Positions 5,995 to 6,112 of a DNA stretch of 6,112 nt are shown here, one piece after another. The notes beneath the pieces are model-generated. The model was not told the DNA's origin, ran no database searches, and was given only the letters and a program-made list of their open reading frames with translations. The translations under genes and the position numbers were made by a program. Origin of the DNA: Vulcanimicrobiota bacterium (lineage in GTDB: Bacteria; Vulcanimicrobiota; Vulcanimicrobiia; Vulcanimicrobiales; Vulcanimicrobiaceae); contig JASHXG010000029.1 in assembly GCA_030043675.1 (NCBI GenBank), positions 1 to 6,112 of the forward strand, written 5' to 3'. Each line of letters opens with the position of its first letter. Positions within the stretch are counted from its first letter, which is position 1.

Positions 5995-6112
5995 TTACTC
6001 GGTGTCGACGGGTTCGTCCGAGGGAGGTTCCTTGAGGAAGTGCTCGTTCCCAACCGGATTCGGAATCGGGACGAAGGGGCGCGGCGACTGGGTGAAGTCG
6101 AAGCTGTCCTCG
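5995..6112 (-). CDS. C-terminal end of a fifth phosphoesterase paralogue, array copy E (5' part outside window)
   Basis: The minus-strand frame ending in TAA at 5995-5997 gives 38 complete residues that run into the right edge. They begin EDSFDFTQSPRPFVPIP and end KEPPSDEPVDTE. The first block matches the FDFTQ-P-R-(P/A)-F-(K/M)-P-(I/L) segment just after the catalytic domain in all four complete copies, so this is the end of another member of the array and not a new family. The tail mixes features: EHFLKE recalls the HFLHE/HFLHQ of copies A and B, while PSDEPVDTE matches copies C and D. Its stop lies four bases before the TTG of copy D, the tightest junction in the array, implying one transcript and coupled translation. 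Active-site residues cannot be checked because they lie beyond the window. Confidence 0.88.
   Translation of the reverse strand, partial: EDSFDFTQSPRPFVPIPNPVGNEHFLKEPPSDEPVDTE

Larger units (their letters stand above)
227..6112 (-). repeat. Tandem array of at least five phosphoesterase paralogues
   Basis: Five homologous units lie head to tail on one strand. Successive stop codons are 1484, 1493, 1413 and 1378 bases apart, with spacers of 89, 122, 48 and 4 bases. Two subgroups are visible: A/B (shared leader and HFLH tail) and C/D (shared YAERIR tail and identical tract), with E intermediate at its tail. This suggests repeated unequal crossing-over followed by divergence and local conversion. 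Confidence 0.9.

Noticed and set aside
5991..6053. Longer N-terminus of copy D from the TTG at 6053
   Set aside because: The extra 21 residues are polar, lie inside copy E and would place a long non-signal segment before the hydrophobic stretch; the TTG at 5990 gives a regular lipoprotein signal.
227..6112. Array as a mobile element, phage region or defence island
   Set aside because: No transposase, integrase, terminal repeats, tRNA target or defence-family motifs are visible; ordinary tandem duplication explains the layout.

Overview
The window comes from a high-G+C bacterial genome. It is dominated by a tandem, same-strand array of phosphoesterase (phospholipase C / AcpA-type acid phosphatase family) lipoprotein genes on the minus strand. 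Four copies are complete and a fifth is cut by the right edge, so the array has at least five members and may continue. Stop codons lie at 227, 1711, 3204, 4617 and 5995, a repeat period of about 1.4-1.5 kb. No mobile element, tRNA, rRNA or CRISPR array is visible. The host cannot be fixed from this sequence alone. Lipoprotein signal peptides point to a bacterium, and paralogue families of this kind beside NHL-like beta-propeller proteins would fit soil lineages such as Candidatus Eremiobacterota (WPS-2) or Acidobacteriota; this is a guess from general family knowledge.

Layout, left to right: (1) 1-210, plus strand, the C-terminal end of a beta-propeller (NHL-like) protein, convergent with the array and separated from it by 16 bp. 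(2) 227-1621, array copy A. (3) 1622-1710, a spacer with a strong hairpin and a Shine-Dalgarno site. (4) 1711-3081, copy B. (5) 3082-3203, a spacer whose gene-proximal half is homologous to the A leader. (6) 3204-4568, copy C. (7) 4569-4616, a short spacer. (8) 4617-5990, copy D, starting at a TTG four bases after the stop of the next gene. (9) 5995-6112, the last 38 codons of copy E. Transcription runs E to D to C to B to A, probably as one operon; its promoter would lie upstream of E, outside the window.

All complete copies have the same plan: a lipoprotein signal peptide with lipobox cysteine, a short low-complexity linker, the N-terminal metal-site motif QENRSFENFF, a GKMDG motif, the block FPTEFGGSFTAHLTL holding the probable nucleophile, a conserved cysteine pair exactly 26 residues apart, an SDHP motif, the second metal-site motif WDDWGGWYDN, and a C-terminal tail ending in EPVDTE. 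The products are expected to be membrane-anchored enzymes outside the cytoplasm that hydrolyse phosphate esters, possibly phospholipid head groups. Substrates cannot be read from sequence. The copies are clearly diverged, but C and D share a perfectly identical 79-bp tract that suggests recent gene conversion. The identical EPVDTE terminus on all five copies, preserved through synonymous changes, is the least expected feature.
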